Shown piece by piece: positions 62,747 through 64,000 of a stretch of 64,000 nt of DNA (positions are counted from its first letter, which is position 1; every line of letters starts with the position of its first letter). This DNA comes from Bacillota bacterium (GTDB lineage: Bacteria > Bacillota > Clostridia > Lachnospirales > Anaerotignaceae). Where the stretch lies: the NCBI GenBank assembly GCA_019422105.1, contig JAHZDZ010000004.1, positions 105,071 to 169,070 of the forward strand, written 5' to 3'. Below the pieces are notes generated by a model. That model was given only the letters and a program-made list of their open reading frames with translations, was not told the DNA's origin and made no database searches. Made by a program: the position numbers and the translations under genes.

Positions 62747-64000
62747 CTACAAAAGCATTTTAATTATTTCCGGAACAATTTTATACAAATCGTCTACAAT
62801 ATAATAATCGGCATGCTCAAATATTGGCGCGGCAGGATCGCTATTGATGGCGATAACCGTCTTTGCATCCTTGATACCCGCCAAATGCTGAGATTGACCG
62901 GAAATACCGACAGCCAAATAGAGGTTTCCCTTAAATTTCTGGCCGGAAAGGCCGACAAAATGATCCAGAGGCACATATTTTTTCCACTCCGCAGCAGGAC
63001 GGGAGGAACCGACCTCCGCTCCCATGGCTTCTGCCAATGTACGGATCATTATCATATCTGTGTCCTTTTCAAGTCCCATACCGACGCTTATAACACGATC
63101 AGATCCGGCTATTGTATGATCTCCCTGATATATAGCGGAAGGGGAGAGCCCATCTTTTTTCAGCGCTTCCAACAGAGCCTCTGCTTTTTTAGCCGGAGTT
63201 GCTCCGTCCAATCTGACTTTTTTTCGTCCTTGATTTGCCTCTACAGGCTTTGAAACAGGTGCTGCGCTCTTTTTATCCTTTCCAAGAAGCGCGGCGGAGA
63301 TGACAACCCTCTGTATTTCATTTGTCCCCTCATAAATTGTTGTAATTTTTGCGTCACGGTACATACGCTCCACCGCAAAGCCCTTCAGGAAACCGGAGCC
63401 GCCGTAAATCTGAACAGCGTCGTTAACCACCTCAAGACAGATATCTGACGCATATTGCTTTGCCATAGCGGATTCCACACCGTAGGATTCATGGTTCTCC
63501 TTCAACTCAGCAGCACTGTAGACAAGAAAGCGGGCTGCCCTGATTTTGGTTGCCATATCTGCGATTTTGAAGGCAACGGCCTGCTGCTTTCCGATTGGCT
63601 TTCCAAACTGAACTCGTTCTTTCGCGTAGAGAAGCGCCTGCTCATATGCTCCCTGTGCGATGCCAAGCGCCTGCGCCGCAATACCGATGCGTCCGCCCTC
63701 CAGAGTTTTCATGGCGATAACAAAGCCTTCTCCTTCCTTTCCGAGAAGATTATCCTTTGGCACCTTTACATCCTTAAAGGTAAGCTGTGCCGTGGCGGAG
63801 GAACGGATTCCCATTTTGTCATAATGGGGTTCAATCGTAAAGCCGGGGAAGTCCTTCTCTACAATAAAGGCGCTGATGCCTCTGCTTCCAATGCCGGGGG
63901 TTGTCAGAGCAAAGATAACATAGGTATCTGCATATCCCGCATTGGTAATAAATATTTTTGTACCGTTTAAAATATAGTGCTCTCCGTCAAGTACAGCAGT
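62747..64000 (-). CDS. Acyl-CoA dehydrogenase fused to an EtfA C-terminal domain (partial)
   Basis: The gene runs off the right edge; the visible 417 codons lack the N-terminus. The first part is the acyl-CoA dehydrogenase middle and C-terminal domains, with catalytic Glu in IYEGTNEIQR and QIYGGSGFLKG. After a Pro/Lys linker (about 245 codons from the visible edge) comes a segment matching the FAD-binding C-terminal domain of electron-transfer flavoprotein alpha: VGMGLE, the GSSRPAAE motif, VGLSGQ, YLAVGISGQSQHLAG and AINSDPAAPIF. It presumably oxidises or reduces short acyl-CoAs and passes electrons inside one polypeptide. Confidence 0.92.
   Translation of the reverse strand, partial: TAVLDGEHYILNGTKIFITNAGYADTYVIFALTTPGIGSRGISAFIVEKDFPGFTIEPHYDKMGIRSSATAQLTFKDVKVPKDNLLGKEGEGFVIAMKTLEGGRIGIAAQALGIAQGAYEQALLYAKERVQFGKPIGKQQAVAFKIADMATKIRAARFLVYSAAELKENHESYGVESAMAKQYASDICLEVVNDAVQIYGGSGFLKGFAVERMYRDAKITTIYEGTNEIQRVVISAALLGKDKKSAAPVSKPVEANQGRKKVRLDGATPAKKAEALLEALKKDGLSPSAIYQGDHTIAGSDRVISVGMGLEKDTDMIMIRTLAEAMGAEVGSSRPAAEWKKYVPLDHFVGLSGQKFKGNLYLAVGISGQSQHLAGIKDAKTVIAINSDPAAPIFEHADYYIVDDLYKIVPEIIKMLL

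Noticed and set aside
1..64000. tRNA, rRNA, insertion sequences, prophage
   Set aside because: No cloverleaf, rRNA-like segment, transposase, integrase or phage structural gene was seen on either strand. TraX alone is not evidence of a conjugative element.
1..64000. Numerous long antisense frames opposite clear genes
   Set aside because: They follow the codon periodicity of the sense genes, lack ribosome sites and match no family.

Overview
The window looks like chromosomal DNA of a strictly fermentative, moderately AT-rich Gram-positive bacterium of the class Clostridia, most likely Lachnospirales or a neighbour such as Anaerotignum (inference). The reasons are AGGAGG-type ribosome sites on most genes, short intrinsic terminators, a class III fructose-1,6-bisphosphatase, MutS2, a DUF4317 protein, lipoproteins with Clostridia-style lipoboxes, NhaC antiporters and a set of amino-acid-fermentation enzymes. 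I see no rRNA, tRNA, insertion sequence, prophage or CRISPR array.

Layout. 0.3-3.8 kb: an ECF sigma factor with its membrane anti-sigma partner, a membrane-anchored XRE regulator and a lipoprotein. 4.3-9.6 kb: HtrA-type protease, a stalk-domain secreted protein, an NhaC antiporter and a second lipoprotein. 9.7-15.6 kb: a Fur-family regulator, a MATE exporter with a structured leader, and a MacAB-like operon (adaptor, ATPase, permease). 15.8-23.5 kb: an exported hypothetical, a convergent nfo/SDR pair, a polytopic membrane protein, fbp, an XRE regulator and a metal-dependent amidohydrolase. 23.9-27.2 kb (minus strand): a YheO-type regulator heading a RidA / threonine-synthase-like / asparaginase operon. 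27.3-28.4 kb: a gene-free block of degenerate repeats. 28.4-33.1 kb: mutS2 and an OmpR/HK two-component system. 33.3-36.2 kb: a copper operon (CsoR-type operator, copA with a fused C-terminal CopZ, csoR). 36.5-40.7 kb (minus strand): a type II topoisomerase pair. 41.0-44.5 kb: a class B penicillin-binding protein with MecI/BlaI-like dyads in its promoter, plus a partner protein.

44.8-56.8 kb is the most coherent functional region. A PrpR-type sigma-54 activator is followed by a consensus -24/-12 promoter and a PatB-type C-S lyase, an NhaC antiporter, two tandem M20 deacylases and a methionine gamma-lyase. A short-chain-fatty-acid (AtoE) transporter and an amidase follow under their own promoter. 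I read this as a catabolic island for N-acylated, sulfur-containing amino acids (mercapturate-like or N-acyl-methionine-like); the substrate is inference.

The right end has a 3 x 91-bp tandem array of a structured repeat that also occurs at 1-66 and 15.6 kb, then TraX, a tiny well-started membrane peptide, DUF4317, a REC/HD-GYP/GGDEF protein, and, running off the window, an acyl-CoA dehydrogenase fused to an EtfA C-terminal domain.

Several starts were moved inward from the longest reading frame because a promoter or a good Shine-Dalgarno lies inside the extension (4303, 6172, 18268, 21879, 33384, 40703, 60590).
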